Shown here: positions 30,696 through 39,723 of the stretch, one piece after another
How the letters are laid out: each line of letters opens with the position of its first letter
How positions within the stretch are numbered: the first letter of the stretch is position 1
Assembly: GCF_016613415.1 (NCBI RefSeq)
Contig: NZ_JACWCT010000066.1
Location: 1-64,000, forward strand
Source: Methylobacterium ajmalii
GTDB taxonomy: Bacteria > Pseudomonadota > Alphaproteobacteria > Rhizobiales > Beijerinckiaceae
DNA length: 64,000 nt
Reading direction: 5' to 3'
Position numbers and translations under genes: made by a program
The notes under the pieces: generated by a model
The model's database searches: none
The model's input: the letters and a program-made list of their open reading frames with translations, nothing else
What the model was told of the DNA's origin: nothing

Positions 30696-31604
30696 ATGAT
30701 CGATCGTCTCGAGTTCATCCTGGCGCTCGCGCGCGAGCAGCATTTCGGCCGCGCCGCCCAGGCCTGCGGGGTGTCGCAGCAGACCCTGTCGGCGGGGGTG
30801 AAGCAGCTCGAGGAGCGCCTGGGTGTGCTTCTCGTGCAACGCGGCTCGCGGTTCCAGGGCTTCACTCCGGAGGGCGAGCGGGTGCTCGACTGGGCGCGGC
30901 GCATCGTCGGCGATGCCCGCGCCATGCGCCAGGAGGTGGCCGCGCTCCGCCGCGGCCTCTCGGGCACGCTCCGGATGGCGGCCGTGCCGACCGCGACCCC
31001 GATGGTCGCGGCCCTGACCACGCCGTTCCGCGCCCGCCACCCGGCGGTGCGCTTCTCGGTGCAGTCCTCGACCTCGCACGAGATCGTCCGGCAGATCGCC
31101 AACCTCGAGCTCGATGCCGGCCTCACCTACATCGAGGACGAGCCGCTGGGGCGGGTGACGGCGCTGCCGCTCTACCGCGAGCATTACCGGCTGCTCACCG
31201 CGGCCGACGGGATCTATGGCGGGCGCGCCAGCGTGACCTGGGCCGAGGTCGGCCGCATCCCGCTCTGCCTGCTCACCCCGGCGATGCAGAACCGCCGCAT
31301 CATCGACCGCCACCTGCGCGCCGCCGGCGCCGAGCCGGCGCCGCTGCTCGAGTCGAACTCGATGATCGTGCTCGTCACCCACGTGCGCACCGCCAAGTGG
31401 GCGAGCATCATGCCGGCGGCGCTGGCCGAGACCTTCCGGCTCACCGAGCGGGTCCGCGCCGTGCCGATCACCGATCCCGACGTGAGCCACACGATCGGCC
31501 TCGTCGTGCCCGAGCGCGATCCGATGACCCCTCTGATCGCCGCGTTCCTCGCCGAGGCGCGGGCGATCGCCCCGGAGCTGGCCGCCGAGGTGGCCGCCCT
31601 GTAA
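30696..31604 (+). CDS. LysR-type regulator, probably FdsR-like
   Basis: Transcription factor of 302 residues with an N-terminal winged helix-turn-helix (about 1-60; FGRAAQACGVSQQTLSAGVKQLEERLG) and a LysR substrate-binding domain from about 90. It sits directly upstream of, and in the same direction as, the formate dehydrogenase operon. In Cupriavidus and related bacteria a LysR gene, fdsR, next to fds genes regulates them, so the same role is inferred. It could also bind its own promoter. The final PERDPMTPLIAAFLAEARA helix is typical of the family. The effector is unknown. Confidence 0.85.
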   Translation: MIDRLEFILALAREQHFGRAAQACGVSQQTLSAGVKQLEERLGVLLVQRGSRFQGFTPEGERVLDWARRIVGDARAMRQEVAALRRGLSGTLRMAAVPTATPMVAALTTPFRARHPAVRFSVQSSTSHEIVRQIANLELDAGLTYIEDEPLGRVTALPLYREHYRLLTAADGIYGGRASVTWAEVGRIPLCLLTPAMQNRRIIDRHLRAAGAEPAPLLESNSMIVLVTHVRTAKWASIMPAALAETFRLTERVRAVPITDPDVSHTIGLVVPERDPMTPLIAAFLAEARAIAPELAAEVAAL

Positions 31605-31750
31605 GGTCTTCGGCGGGCATCCCGCACGATGTCGCCAAACCCCGAAAAAAGTCCATTCCTGTCAGTGGCTTGAGTGTCGCCGCACCGATCCGCGGCCGCG
31701 CTCCCGGGCCGCGCGTTCGCTCAATGAAAATGCGTCGCCGCGCGCGGTTT

Positions 31751-31766
31751 CAACAAAAATTCGTTG
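31751..31766. promoter_or_regulatory. Candidate operator dyad upstream of fdsG
   Basis: CAAC and GTTG arms enclose an A/T-rich core (31751-31766, 12 of 16 positions symmetric), about 86 bases before fdsG. LysR sites are often interrupted dyads of this kind. A second, perfect 12-bp palindrome lies at 31799-31810. Binding is inference. Confidence 0.35.
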
Positions 31767-31798
31767 TCGCATCACCGAACCGCGCGATTGATTCCGCC

Positions 31799-31810
31799 AC
31801 CACCGGTGGT
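31799..31810. promoter_or_regulatory. 12-bp perfect palindrome upstream of fdsG
   Basis: ACCACCGGTGGT at 31799-31810, 41 bases before the fdsG ATG, within the 247-base fdsR-fdsG gap. It may be a regulator half-site pair or chance in GC-rich DNA. Confidence 0.3.
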
Positions 31811-31851
31811 CAGGTTGGAGATTAGAACGACAACGATCTGGGCTGGAAACC

Positions 31852-32325
31852 ATGCCGGGATACGAACCCTGGGACGCCGACCGGGCGACCGGGATCATCG
31901 CCGAACACGCCCACCGCGAGGGCGCGACCCTGCCGATTCTGCACGCGCTCCAGGAGACGTTCGGCTACGTCGACGGCGCGGCGGTCCCGCTGATCGCCGA
32001 GGCGCTGAACCTGTCGCGGGCCGAGGTCCACGGCTGCATCAGCTTCTACCACGACTTCCGCAGCGCGCCGGCCGGGCGCCACACAGTCAAGCTGTGCCGG
32101 GCCGAGGCCTGCCAGGCGATGGGGGCCGACGCCCTGCATGACGACATCCTGCGCCGCTACGACGTCGCGTGGCACGGCACCACCCGGGACGGGCAGGTGA
32201 CGGTCGAGCCGGTCTTCTGCCTCGGGCTCTGCGCCTGCGGCCCGGCGGCGCTGGTCGACGGCGAGCCGGTCGGCCGCCTCGACCTCGACGCCCTGGCGGG
32301 CGTCCTGACGGAGCGGGCGGCATGA
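31852..32325 (+). CDS. fdsG: NAD-dependent formate dehydrogenase gamma subunit
   Basis: Small electron-transfer subunit of the soluble molybdenum formate dehydrogenase, related to NuoE. The 157-residue product has the thioredoxin-like [2Fe-2S] site with C82, C87, C123 and C127 (LCRAEAC and FCLGLCACGP). It opens the operon fdsG-fdsB-fdsA-fdhD-fdsD and overlaps fdsB by four bases (ATGA), suggesting coupled translation. Cytoplasmic. Confidence 0.96.
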   Translation: MPGYEPWDADRATGIIAEHAHREGATLPILHALQETFGYVDGAAVPLIAEALNLSRAEVHGCISFYHDFRSAPAGRHTVKLCRAEACQAMGADALHDDILRRYDVAWHGTTRDGQVTVEPVFCLGLCACGPAALVDGEPVGRLDLDALAGVLTERAA

Positions 32326-33884
32326 GCATCACCCTCTATCTGCCCAAGGACGCCGCCAGCCTCGCGCTCGGCGCCGACCGCGTCGCCGGGGCGCTCCAGC
32401 GCTCGGCGCAGGCCCGCGGCCTCGACGTGACGCTGGTCCGCACCGGCTCGCGCGGCATGCTGTGGCTCGAGCCGATGCTCGAGGTCGAGACGCCGGAGGG
32501 GCGCATCGCCTACGGCCCGGTGCGGCCCGGCGACGTCGAATCCCTGCTCGATGCCGGCCTGGTGCAGGGCGGGGCCCATCGCCTGCGCATCGGCCGGCCG
32601 GAGGACCAGCCCTATTTCGCCCGCCAGCAGCGCCTGACCTTCGGCCGCTGCGGCGTGATCGATCCGGCCTCGGTCGAGGCCTACCGGGCCCATGGCGGCT
32701 ATCGCGGCCTGGAAGCCGCACTGAAGGCCGGGCCGGCCGGCACCGTCGAGGCGGTGAAGGCCTCGGGCCTGCGCGGCCGCGGCGGCGCCGGCTTTCCGAC
32801 CGGCATCAAGTGGAACACGGTGATGCTGGCGCAAGCGCCGCAGAAATACGTGGTCTGCAACGCCGACGAGGGCGATTCCGGTACCTTCGCCGACCGGATG
32901 CTGATGGAGGGCGATCCCCTCACGCTGATCGAGGGCATGACGATCGCGGCGGTCGCGGTCGGCGCCACCCGCGGCTACATCTACTGCCGATCGGAATATC
33001 CCCACGCCTTCGCGGCGCTGGAGACCGCCATCGCGGCGGCCGAGCGCGCCGGCTATCTCGGTGCCGACGTGATGGGCTCGGGTCACGCCTTCCACCTCGA
33101 AGCGCGGCTCGGGGCCGGCGCCTATATCTGCGGCGAGGAGACCTCGCTGCTCGAGAGCCTGGAGGGCAAGCGCGGGCTCGTGCGGGCCAAGCCCCCGATC
33201 CCCGCGCTCAAGGGCCTGTTCGGCCAGCCGACGCTCGTCAACAACGTGCTGTCCTTCGCCGCCGTCCCGTGGATCCTGGAGCATGGCGGTCCCGCTTATG
33301 CCGCCTACGGCATGGGCCGCTCGCTCGGTACCCTGCCGATCCAGCTCGCCGGCAACGTCAAGCGCGGCGGATTGATCGAGACCGCCTTCGGGCTGACGCT
33401 CCGCGAGGTGATCGAGGAGTTCGGCGGCGGGACCGCGTCCGGCCGGCCGCTGCGCGCCGTGCAGGTCGGCGGGCCGCTCGGGGCCTATTTCCCGGAAAGC
33501 CTCCTCGACACGCCGCTCGACTACGAGGCCTTCGCGGCGAAGAAGGGCCTTCTCGGCCATGGCGGCATCGTGGTGTTCGACGACACCGTGGATCTCGCGC
33601 GGCAGGCCCGCTTCGCCTTCGAGTTCTGCGCCGCCGAGTCGTGCGGCAAGTGCACGCCCTGCCGGATCGGCGCGGTGCGTGGGCTGGAGACGATTGACAA
33701 GGTGATCGCCGGCGAGTCGCCCCGCGAAAACCTCGCCCTCGTCACCGACCTCTGCGAGGTCATGACCGACGGTTCGCTCTGCGCCATGGGCGGGCTCACG
33801 CCCGTCCCGGTGATGAGCGCGCTCACCCATTTCCCGGAAGATTTTTCCGGCCGCGGCGCCAAGCTGCCGCTGGCTGCCGAGTGA
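32322..33884 (+). CDS. fdsB: NAD-dependent formate dehydrogenase beta subunit (FMN/NADH-binding)
   Basis: Diaphorase subunit that passes electrons from the Fe-S chain through FMN to NAD+. The ATG at 32322 gives 520 residues. There is an N-terminal thioredoxin-like domain (about 1-110) and a NuoF-like domain with GLRGRGGAGFPTGIKW (149-164), NADEGDSGTFADR (180-192), GAYICGEETSLLESLEGKRG (266-285) and a [4Fe-4S] site C441-x2-C444-x2-C447 plus C487. Unlike most thioredoxin-like Fe-S domains, the N-terminal one lacks the four-Cys cluster set. The next gene starts 11 bases later (or overlaps by 4 if GTG is used). Confidence 0.97.
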   Translation: MSITLYLPKDAASLALGADRVAGALQRSAQARGLDVTLVRTGSRGMLWLEPMLEVETPEGRIAYGPVRPGDVESLLDAGLVQGGAHRLRIGRPEDQPYFARQQRLTFGRCGVIDPASVEAYRAHGGYRGLEAALKAGPAGTVEAVKASGLRGRGGAGFPTGIKWNTVMLAQAPQKYVVCNADEGDSGTFADRMLMEGDPLTLIEGMTIAAVAVGATRGYIYCRSEYPHAFAALETAIAAAERAGYLGADVMGSGHAFHLEARLGAGAYICGEETSLLESLEGKRGLVRAKPPIPALKGLFGQPTLVNNVLSFAAVPWILEHGGPAYAAYGMGRSLGTLPIQLAGNVKRGGLIETAFGLTLREVIEEFGGGTASGRPLRAVQVGGPLGAYFPESLLDTPLDYEAFAAKKGLLGHGGIVVFDDTVDLARQARFAFEFCAAESCGKCTPCRIGAVRGLETIDKVIAGESPRENLALVTDLCEVMTDGSLCAMGGLTPVPVMSALTHFPEDFSGRGAKLPLAAE

Positions 33885-33895
33885 GGACGCGTCCG

Positions 33896-36757
33896 ATGGC
33901 CCTCATCAAGGAAATCGACTACGGCACCCCGATCCGCGTCTCCGACCAGTCGGTGACGCTGACGATCGACGGCCAGAGCGTGACGGTGCCGGCCGGCACC
34001 TCGGTGATGGCGGCGGCGATGCATGCCGGCACCCAGATCCCGAAGCTCTGCGCCACCGACTCGCTCGAGCCCTTCGGCTCCTGTCGCCTCTGCCTCGTCG
34101 AGATCGACGGGCGGCGCGGCACCCCGGCCTCCTGCACGACGCCGGCCGAGAACGGCATGGTGGTGCACACCCAGAGCGACAAGCTCGCGCGACTGCGCAA
34201 GGGGGTGATGGAGCTCTACATCTCCGACCACCCGCTCGACTGTCTGACCTGCTCGGCCAACGGCGATTGCGAACTGCAGACCCAGGCCGGCACGGTGGGC
34301 CTGCGCGAGGTGCGCTACGGCTACGACGGCGCCAACCACGTCTCGAAGAATTCCGAGCTGTATCTCCCGAAGGACGAGTCGAACCCGTACTTCGCCTACG
34401 ATCCGTCGAAGTGCATCGTCTGCAACCGCTGCGTCCGGGCTTGCGAGGAGGTGCAGGGCACCTTCGCGCTCACCATCGCCGGGCGCGGCTTCGATTCGCG
34501 GGTAGCGGCCGGGCCGACCGACTTCTTCAACTCCGAATGCGTGTCCTGCGGCGCCTGCGTGCAGGCGTGCCCGACGGCGACGCTGCAGGAGAAGTCCGTC
34601 ATCGCGATGGGCCAGCCCGAGCACGCGAAGGTCACGACCTGCGCCTATTGCGGCGTCGGCTGCTCGTTCAAGGCCGAGATGCAGGGCGACCGCATCGTGC
34701 GCATGGTGCCCTACAAGGACGGCAAGGCCAACGAGGGCCATTCCTGCGTCAAGGGCCGCTTCGCCTACGGCTACGCCACGCACAAGGACCGCATCACCAA
34801 GCCGATGGTGCGCGAGCGTATCACCGATCCCTGGCGCGAGGTGTCCTGGGAAGAGGCGATCCAGCACGCGGCCTCCGCGTTCAAGCGCATCCAGGCCCAG
34901 TACGGGCGTGATTCGGTTGGCGGCATCACCTCGTCGCGCTGCACCAACGAGGAGGCCTACCTCGTCCAGAAGCTGGTGCGTGCGGCGTTCGGCAACAACA
35001 ACGTCGATACCTGCGCCCGGGTCTGCCACTCGCCGACCGGCTACGGCCTGATGTCGACGCTCGGCACCTCGGCCGGCACCCAGGACTTCAAGTCGGTCGA
35101 GGATGCCGACGTGATCCTGGTCATCGGCGCCAACCCGACCGACGGCCACCCGGTCTTCGGCTCGCGGATGAAGAAGCGCCTGCGCCAGGGCGCCAAGCTC
35201 ATCGTCGCCGATCCGCGACGGATCGACCTCGTCAAGTCGCCCCACATCAAGGCGACCCATCACCTGCCGGTGAAGCCGGGCTCCAACGTCGCCCTCGTCA
35301 ACGCGCTGGCCCACGTCGTCGTCACCGAGGGGCTGATCGACGAGGCCTATGTCCGCGAGCGCTGCGACCTCAAGGACTTCGAGATCTGGGCCCGCTTCAT
35401 CGCCGACGAGCGCCACGCGCCTGAAGCGGTGCAGGAGCTGACCGGCTGCGACCCGGCCGAGGTGCGGGCGGCCGCCCGGCTCTACGCCAAGGGCGGCGCG
35501 GCGGCGATCTATTACGGGCTCGGCGTCACCGAGCACAGCCAGGGCTCGACCATGGTGATGGGCATGGCGAACCTCGCCATGGCCACCGGCAACATCGGCA
35601 AGCCGGGCGCCGGCGTGAACCCGCTGCGGGGCCAGAACAACGTCCAGGGCTCCTGCGACATGGGCTCGTTTCCGCACGAGCTCACCGGCTACCGCCACGT
35701 CTCGGACGACGCGACCCGCGAGACCTTCGAGGCGCTGTGGGGCGCCGAGCTGTCGCCGAATCCGGGCCTGCGCATCACCAACATGCTGGACGAGGCCGTC
35801 GCCGGCACGTTCAAGGGCCTCTACATCCAGGGCGAGGACATCGCCCAGTCCGACCCCGACACGCACCACGTCACCGCCGGCCTCAGGGCGATGGAGTGCA
35901 TCGTCGTCCAGGACCTGTTCCTGAACGAGACGGCGAAATACGCCCACGTCTTCCTGCCGGGCGCCTCGTTCCTGGAGAAGGACGGCACCTTCACCAACGC
36001 GGAGCGGCGGATCAGCCGGGTGCGCCAGGTGATGGCGCCGATGGGCGGCTACGGCGACTGGGAGGGCACGGTGCTCCTCGCCAACGCGCTCGGCTACCGG
36101 ATGGACTACACGCATCCCTCGCAGATCATGGACGAGATCGCGTCGCTCACCCCGAGCTTCGCCGGCGTGTCCTACGCCAAGCTGGAAGAGCTCGGCTCGA
36201 TCCAGTGGCCCTGCAACGACAAGGCGCCGCAGGGCACGCCGATGATGCACGTGGACCGCTTCGTGCGGGGCCTCGGCCGGTTCATGCTCACCGAGTTCGT
36301 GGCCTCCGACGAGCGCACGACGCGCAAGTTCCCGCTCATCCTCACCACCGGCCGCATCCTGTCGCAGTACAATGTCGGGGCGCAGACCCGGCGCACCGCG
36401 AACTCGCTGTGGCACCCCGAGGACGTGCTGGAGATCCACCCCTTCGACGCGGAGAGCCGCGGCATCGTCGACGGCGACCTCATCAGCCTCGAGAGCCGGT
36501 CGGGCGACATCGCGCTGAAGGCCCGGGTCACGGAGCGGATGCAGCCCGGCGTGGTCTACACCACGTTCCACCATGCCAAGACCGGCGCCAACGTCATCAC
36601 CACCGATTATTCGGACTGGGCCACCAATTGCCCGGAATACAAGGTGACGGCGGTGCAGGTGCGGCGTACGAACCGGCCCTCCGATTGGCAGGCCCGGTTC
36701 TATGAGGAAGACATCTCCCTCACCCGCATCGCCCAAACCCTCGATGCCGCCGAGTAG
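33896..36757 (+). CDS. fdsA: NAD-dependent formate dehydrogenase alpha subunit (molybdopterin, catalytic)
   Basis: Oxidises formate to CO2 at a bis-MGD molybdenum centre. The 953-residue chain begins with a NuoG-like part. A [2Fe-2S] site is formed by C52, C63, C66 and C80. A His/Cys-ligated [4Fe-4S] cluster uses H112, C116, C119 and C125. Two ferredoxin-type clusters follow (C173-C183 and C215-C225). The catalytic part has a [4Fe-4S] cluster (C249, C252, C256, C284) and the active-site C377-H378 in ARVCHSP: a cysteine, not selenocysteine, ligand to Mo. I chose the ATG at 33896; a GTG at 33881 is an alternative. The gene overlaps fdhD. Confidence 0.98.
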   Translation: MALIKEIDYGTPIRVSDQSVTLTIDGQSVTVPAGTSVMAAAMHAGTQIPKLCATDSLEPFGSCRLCLVEIDGRRGTPASCTTPAENGMVVHTQSDKLARLRKGVMELYISDHPLDCLTCSANGDCELQTQAGTVGLREVRYGYDGANHVSKNSELYLPKDESNPYFAYDPSKCIVCNRCVRACEEVQGTFALTIAGRGFDSRVAAGPTDFFNSECVSCGACVQACPTATLQEKSVIAMGQPEHAKVTTCAYCGVGCSFKAEMQGDRIVRMVPYKDGKANEGHSCVKGRFAYGYATHKDRITKPMVRERITDPWREVSWEEAIQHAASAFKRIQAQYGRDSVGGITSSRCTNEEAYLVQKLVRAAFGNNNVDTCARVCHSPTGYGLMSTLGTSAGTQDFKSVEDADVILVIGANPTDGHPVFGSRMKKRLRQGAKLIVADPRRIDLVKSPHIKATHHLPVKPGSNVALVNALAHVVVTEGLIDEAYVRERCDLKDFEIWARFIADERHAPEAVQELTGCDPAEVRAAARLYAKGGAAAIYYGLGVTEHSQGSTMVMGMANLAMATGNIGKPGAGVNPLRGQNNVQGSCDMGSFPHELTGYRHVSDDATRETFEALWGAELSPNPGLRITNMLDEAVAGTFKGLYIQGEDIAQSDPDTHHVTAGLRAMECIVVQDLFLNETAKYAHVFLPGASFLEKDGTFTNAERRISRVRQVMAPMGGYGDWEGTVLLANALGYRMDYTHPSQIMDEIASLTPSFAGVSYAKLEELGSIQWPCNDKAPQGTPMMHVDRFVRGLGRFMLTEFVASDERTTRKFPLILTTGRILSQYNVGAQTRRTANSLWHPEDVLEIHPFDAESRGIVDGDLISLESRSGDIALKARVTERMQPGVVYTTFHHAKTGANVITTDYSDWATNCPEYKVTAVQVRRTNRPSDWQARFYEEDISLTRIAQTLDAAE

Positions 36758-37565
36758 CGGCGTCGCGACGAGCGCACCCGTCCCGACCCGCGTCGTCGCC
36801 TACGGGCGCGGCGAGGAGCGGGACGGGGAGCGCCCGCTCGCCGTCGAGATGCCGGTGAACGTGATCTACGGCGACGTGCCCTACGCCGTCATGATGACGA
36901 CGCCGGCCGATCTCGAGGACTTCGCCTACGGTTTCAGCCTCACCGAGGGCATCGTGGCGCAGGCCGACGAGATCCGCGGCGCCGCGGTCGAGGAAGGCGA
37001 GGGGGGGCTGCGCCTCGTCGTCGACCTCGCCCCCGGGCGGCTGCGCGAGCATCTCGCCCGCAAGCGGGCGCTGTCGGGCCGCACCGGCTGCGGCGTCTGC
37101 GGCATCGACGACCTCAAGGACATTCCCCGCTCCGAGCGGCGCGCGGCCGGCGGCGTCACGGTCTCGCTGTCGGCGGTCGAGCGGGCGCTCCAGGCCCTCG
37201 ACGATCTCCAGGTGCTCGGGCGCGAGACCCGGGCGGTCCACGCCGCCGCCTGGGCCGACCGCGACGGCGCCGTCCTCGCGGTGCGCGAGGATGTCGGGCG
37301 GCACAACGCCCTCGACAAGCTGATCGGGGCGCTCCTGCGGGCGGGCACCGATCCGGCCGCGGGCTTCCTCGTCATCACCAGCCGCTGCTCGTTCGAGATG
37401 GTCGAGAAGGCGGCGAGCTTCGGCGCCGCGATCCTGGTGGCGATCTCGGCCCCGACCTCGCTCGCCGTCGAGCGCGCCGCGCTCCACGGCCTCACCCTGG
37501 CGGCGATCGCCCGCCACGACACCGTCACCCTGTTCACCGCTCCCGAGCGCCTGACGAAAGCGTGA
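36744..37565 (+). CDS. fdhD: Formate dehydrogenase accessory sulfurtransferase FdhD (FdsC)
   Basis: Transfers sulfur to the molybdenum cofactor so that formate dehydrogenase becomes active, and may act as a cofactor chaperone. The 273-residue product has the redox CxxC pair C116 and C119 in GRTGCGVCG, the VREDVGRHNALDKLIG block and TSRCSFEMVEKAA. The ATG at 36744 overlaps the end of fdsA by 14 bases. This is the same position as fdsC in the fdsGBACD operons of other proteobacteria. Confidence 0.95.
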   Translation: MPPSSGVATSAPVPTRVVAYGRGEERDGERPLAVEMPVNVIYGDVPYAVMMTTPADLEDFAYGFSLTEGIVAQADEIRGAAVEEGEGGLRLVVDLAPGRLREHLARKRALSGRTGCGVCGIDDLKDIPRSERRAAGGVTVSLSAVERALQALDDLQVLGRETRAVHAAAWADRDGAVLAVREDVGRHNALDKLIGALLRAGTDPAAGFLVITSRCSFEMVEKAASFGAAILVAISAPTSLAVERAALHGLTLAAIARHDTVTLFTAPERLTKA

Positions 37566-37575
37566 GTGTTCATCG

Positions 37576-37866
37576 ATGAGTGCCGCCGATCCCGCAGAAA
37601 AGCTCGTCCGCATGGCGAACCAGATCGCCGCCTTCTTCCGATCCTACCCGGAGGACGAGGCGGTGGCGGGAATCCACAAGCACATCGTGGCGTTCTGGAC
37701 CCCGCGCATGCGCGAGCAGCTCGTCACCTATTGCGCGGACGGCGACCACGGCCTCGATCCGCTGGCGCTGACCGCTCTGGAGGTCACCCCGAAGGCGCGC
37801 AGCCCGATCCCGGACGCGGTGACGGATCCGCACGAGCAGGGGCTGGGGGCGAGCGACGCGGGCTGA
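37576..37866 (+). CDS. fdsD: Formate dehydrogenase delta subunit
   Basis: Small protein of 96 residues. EKLVRMANQIAAFFRSYPED near the start and FWTPRMREQL in the middle are the hallmarks of the FdsD family. It is needed for assembly or stability of the enzyme rather than for electron transfer, as known for related enzymes. It starts 10 bases after fdhD and closes the operon. Confidence 0.95.
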   Translation: MSAADPAEKLVRMANQIAAFFRSYPEDEAVAGIHKHIVAFWTPRMREQLVTYCADGDHGLDPLALTALEVTPKARSPIPDAVTDPHEQGLGASDAG

Positions 37867-38025
37867 GGCGGGGCGCGACCGCCCGTGGACGAGGACGCCG
37901 CGGCGGTCGCCCCGTGCGCCGGAGCACATCGCGAAGCGGCGGGATCCTGAAGTTTCGTCGGAGCGACTATCCGGGCAGCCAGGCGCATCGACACGCGTCC
38001 CGCCCGCCGCCGAGGGAGACCGACG

Positions 38026-38268
38026 ATGCTCCATGTGGTCCCGAACCGGGCCGGCGCGCGCGCCGTTCCCCTCGCCGACGATGCGCCCTGGCGGGGCGAC
38101 CTCGCGGCGCTCGACGCCTTGCTGCAGGCCTCGCGCGGCAGCAGTCCGAGCCGCGACGCGATCGCGGCCCTGATCGAGTCGGAGGCCCCCGGTGCCGTCC
38201 CGGCCGCCGCCCGGGCGCGGATCGCGGAACGGCTCGCCGCCCTCCTCGACGGCGATTCCACGCACTGA
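38026..38268 (+). CDS. Small hypothetical protein
   Basis: An 80-residue frame with an ATG preceded by GAGGGAGACC at a suitable distance. The sequence is soluble and helix-prone: an N-terminal strand-like part, then LAALDALLQASRG and an Ala-rich amphipathic helix to the end. I do not recognise it. It lies alone between fdsD and cysE, 158 bases after fdsD. The coding call rests on the ribosome-binding site and plausible composition only. Confidence 0.5.
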   Translation: MLHVVPNRAGARAVPLADDAPWRGDLAALDALLQASRGSSPSRDAIAALIESEAPGAVPAAARARIAERLAALLDGDSTH

Positions 38269-38430
38269 TCCGCAAGGGCCGACTGTCGCGCGACGCGGGG
38301 CGCGCCTTGCGTCGCAGGGGGTTGATGGACCGATCCGGCCGCTCCAGGCTATCTTCGGAGAAGATCGTCGCGCATCGGAGCGGCGCGCGCGGGAAACCGT
38401 CGCCCCCTCCGGCAGCCGTGGAGAAGTCCG

Positions 38431-39264
38431 TTGTCGTCCAGCCCCGCCGTCCCCGCCGCAGATACGATCGCCGGCACCGTCGACCCGGTCTGGCGGCGGC
38501 TGCGCCAGGAGGCCGAGACGGTGATGCGCGACGAGCCGCGCCTCGCCTCGTTCCTGTTCGCCAGCGTGCTCAATCACGCCACCCTCGAATCGGCGGTGGC
38601 CCACCGGGTCGCCTCGCGGCTCGGCCATCCGGCGCTCACCGCCGACCTGATCGCCCAGAGCTTCGGCGAGGCGGTGGCGGACGATCCGACGATCGGCCAG
38701 GCGTTCCGGGCCGATATCGGCGCGGTGATCGACCGCGACCCGGCCGCCGGCCGGGCGATCGAGCCGGTCCTGTACTTCAAGGGCTTCCACGCCATCCAGG
38801 CCCACCGCTTGAGCCACTGGCTCTGGACACGCGGCCGGCGCGACCTCGCGCTCTACCTCCAGAGCCGGTCCTCCGAGGTCTTCCAGACCGACATCCACCC
38901 GGCGGCGCGGATCGGCCGCGGCATCTTTCTCGACCACGCCACCGGCCTCGTCGTCGGCTCGACGGCGGTGATCGAGGACGAGGTCTCGATGCTGCACGAC
39001 GTGACGCTCGGCGGTACCGGCAAGCAGGGCGGCGACCGGCACCCGAAGATCCGCCAGGGCGTGATGATCGGCGCCGGCGCCAAGATCCTCGGCAACATCG
39101 AGGTCGGCGCCAGGGCCCGGGTCGCCGCCGGATCGGTGGTGCTCCAGGCGGTGCCGCCCTGCACCACCGTGGTGGGCGTGCCCGCCCGCGTCGTCGGCTC
39201 GGCCGGCTGCTCCGATCCGGCCCGAGCGATGGACCAGTTCATCCACCTGATGGACGGGATCTGA
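38431..39264 (+). CDS. cysE: Serine O-acetyltransferase
   Basis: Makes O-acetylserine from serine and acetyl-CoA, the committed step to cysteine. The 277-residue product has the helical N-terminal domain (to about 155) and the left-handed beta-helix of hexapeptide repeats, including QTDIHPAARIGRGIFLDHATG, SMLHDVTLGGTGKQGGDRHP with catalytic His residues, and GARARVAAGSVVL. The start is TTG, supported by GGAGAAG 4 bases upstream and by the lack of a suitable ATG before the conserved region. The unusual start may lower expression. Confidence 0.93.
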   Translation: MSSSPAVPAADTIAGTVDPVWRRLRQEAETVMRDEPRLASFLFASVLNHATLESAVAHRVASRLGHPALTADLIAQSFGEAVADDPTIGQAFRADIGAVIDRDPAAGRAIEPVLYFKGFHAIQAHRLSHWLWTRGRRDLALYLQSRSSEVFQTDIHPAARIGRGIFLDHATGLVVGSTAVIEDEVSMLHDVTLGGTGKQGGDRHPKIRQGVMIGAGAKILGNIEVGARARVAAGSVVLQAVPPCTTVVGVPARVVGSAGCSDPARAMDQFIHLMDGI

Positions 39265-39280
39265 CCGGGGCATCGCCGCG

Positions 39281-39316
39281 CCGCCTTGCCCGCCCGGTCC
39301 CGGCGTGGCAAGGCGG
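39281..39316 (+). terminator. Hairpin after cysE, possible terminator
   Basis: A perfect 10-bp stem (39281-39290 with 39307-39316) around a 16-base loop begins 17 bases after the cysE stop. No clear T-run follows, so the call is tentative. Confidence 0.4.
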
Positions 39317-39481
39317 GGCTCAACCGCCCCCGGACCGCCCCGCGGCACGCCCGGCGGGGAGGGGGCGTTGTCGTGTCCCGAGCCCGGCCCGCGGCTTCGG
39401 GATCCTCGATCGAGACGGAACGCAGCCGCGCCGGATCGCTCCGGGCGCGGACGCCGACTGCAAGCAGCTGAAGAGGCCAGC

Positions 39482-39694
39482 GTGAACAAGACCGAGATGA
39501 CGAAGGTCGAAGGCTACCTTCGCCGGACCTTTGCGAACCACAACATCCGTCTCGTCGCCCGTCCCAAGAAGACGGATTCGGCCGAGGTCTATATCGGCGA
39601 GGAATTCGTCGGGGTCCTGTCGGTGGACGATGAGGACGGGGACCGCTCGTTCAACTTCTCGATGGCGATCCTCGACACCGACCTCGACGAGTAG
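39482..39694 (+). CDS. DUF3126 family protein
   Basis: A 70-residue soluble protein starting at a GTG behind AAGAGGCC. The sequence (EVYIGEEFVGVLSVDDEDGD, then FNFSMAILDTDLDE) matches a small alpha/beta family found across Rhizobiales and Rhodobacterales whose function is unknown. It usually follows cysE in alphaproteobacteria, as here (217 bases downstream), so a link to cysteine metabolism is possible but unproven. Longer in-frame starts upstream lack conserved sequence. Confidence 0.85.
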   Translation: MNKTEMTKVEGYLRRTFANHNIRLVARPKKTDSAEVYIGEEFVGVLSVDDEDGDRSFNFSMAILDTDLDE

Positions 39695-39723
39695 TCGTCC
39701 TACGAGCAATCCCCGACGGCTGC

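Noticed and set aside
30374-31126. N-terminal extension of ctaC over the upstream open frame
   Set aside because: The extension lacks conserved sequence and would place the signal peptide internally; the Met at 30373 gives a normal subunit II precursor.
33521-36736. Long antisense open frame opposite fdsB-fdsA
   Set aside because: The product is His/Arg/Val-rich and low in complexity, as expected for the complement of a GC-rich gene; fdsA on the plus strand has all cluster ligands.
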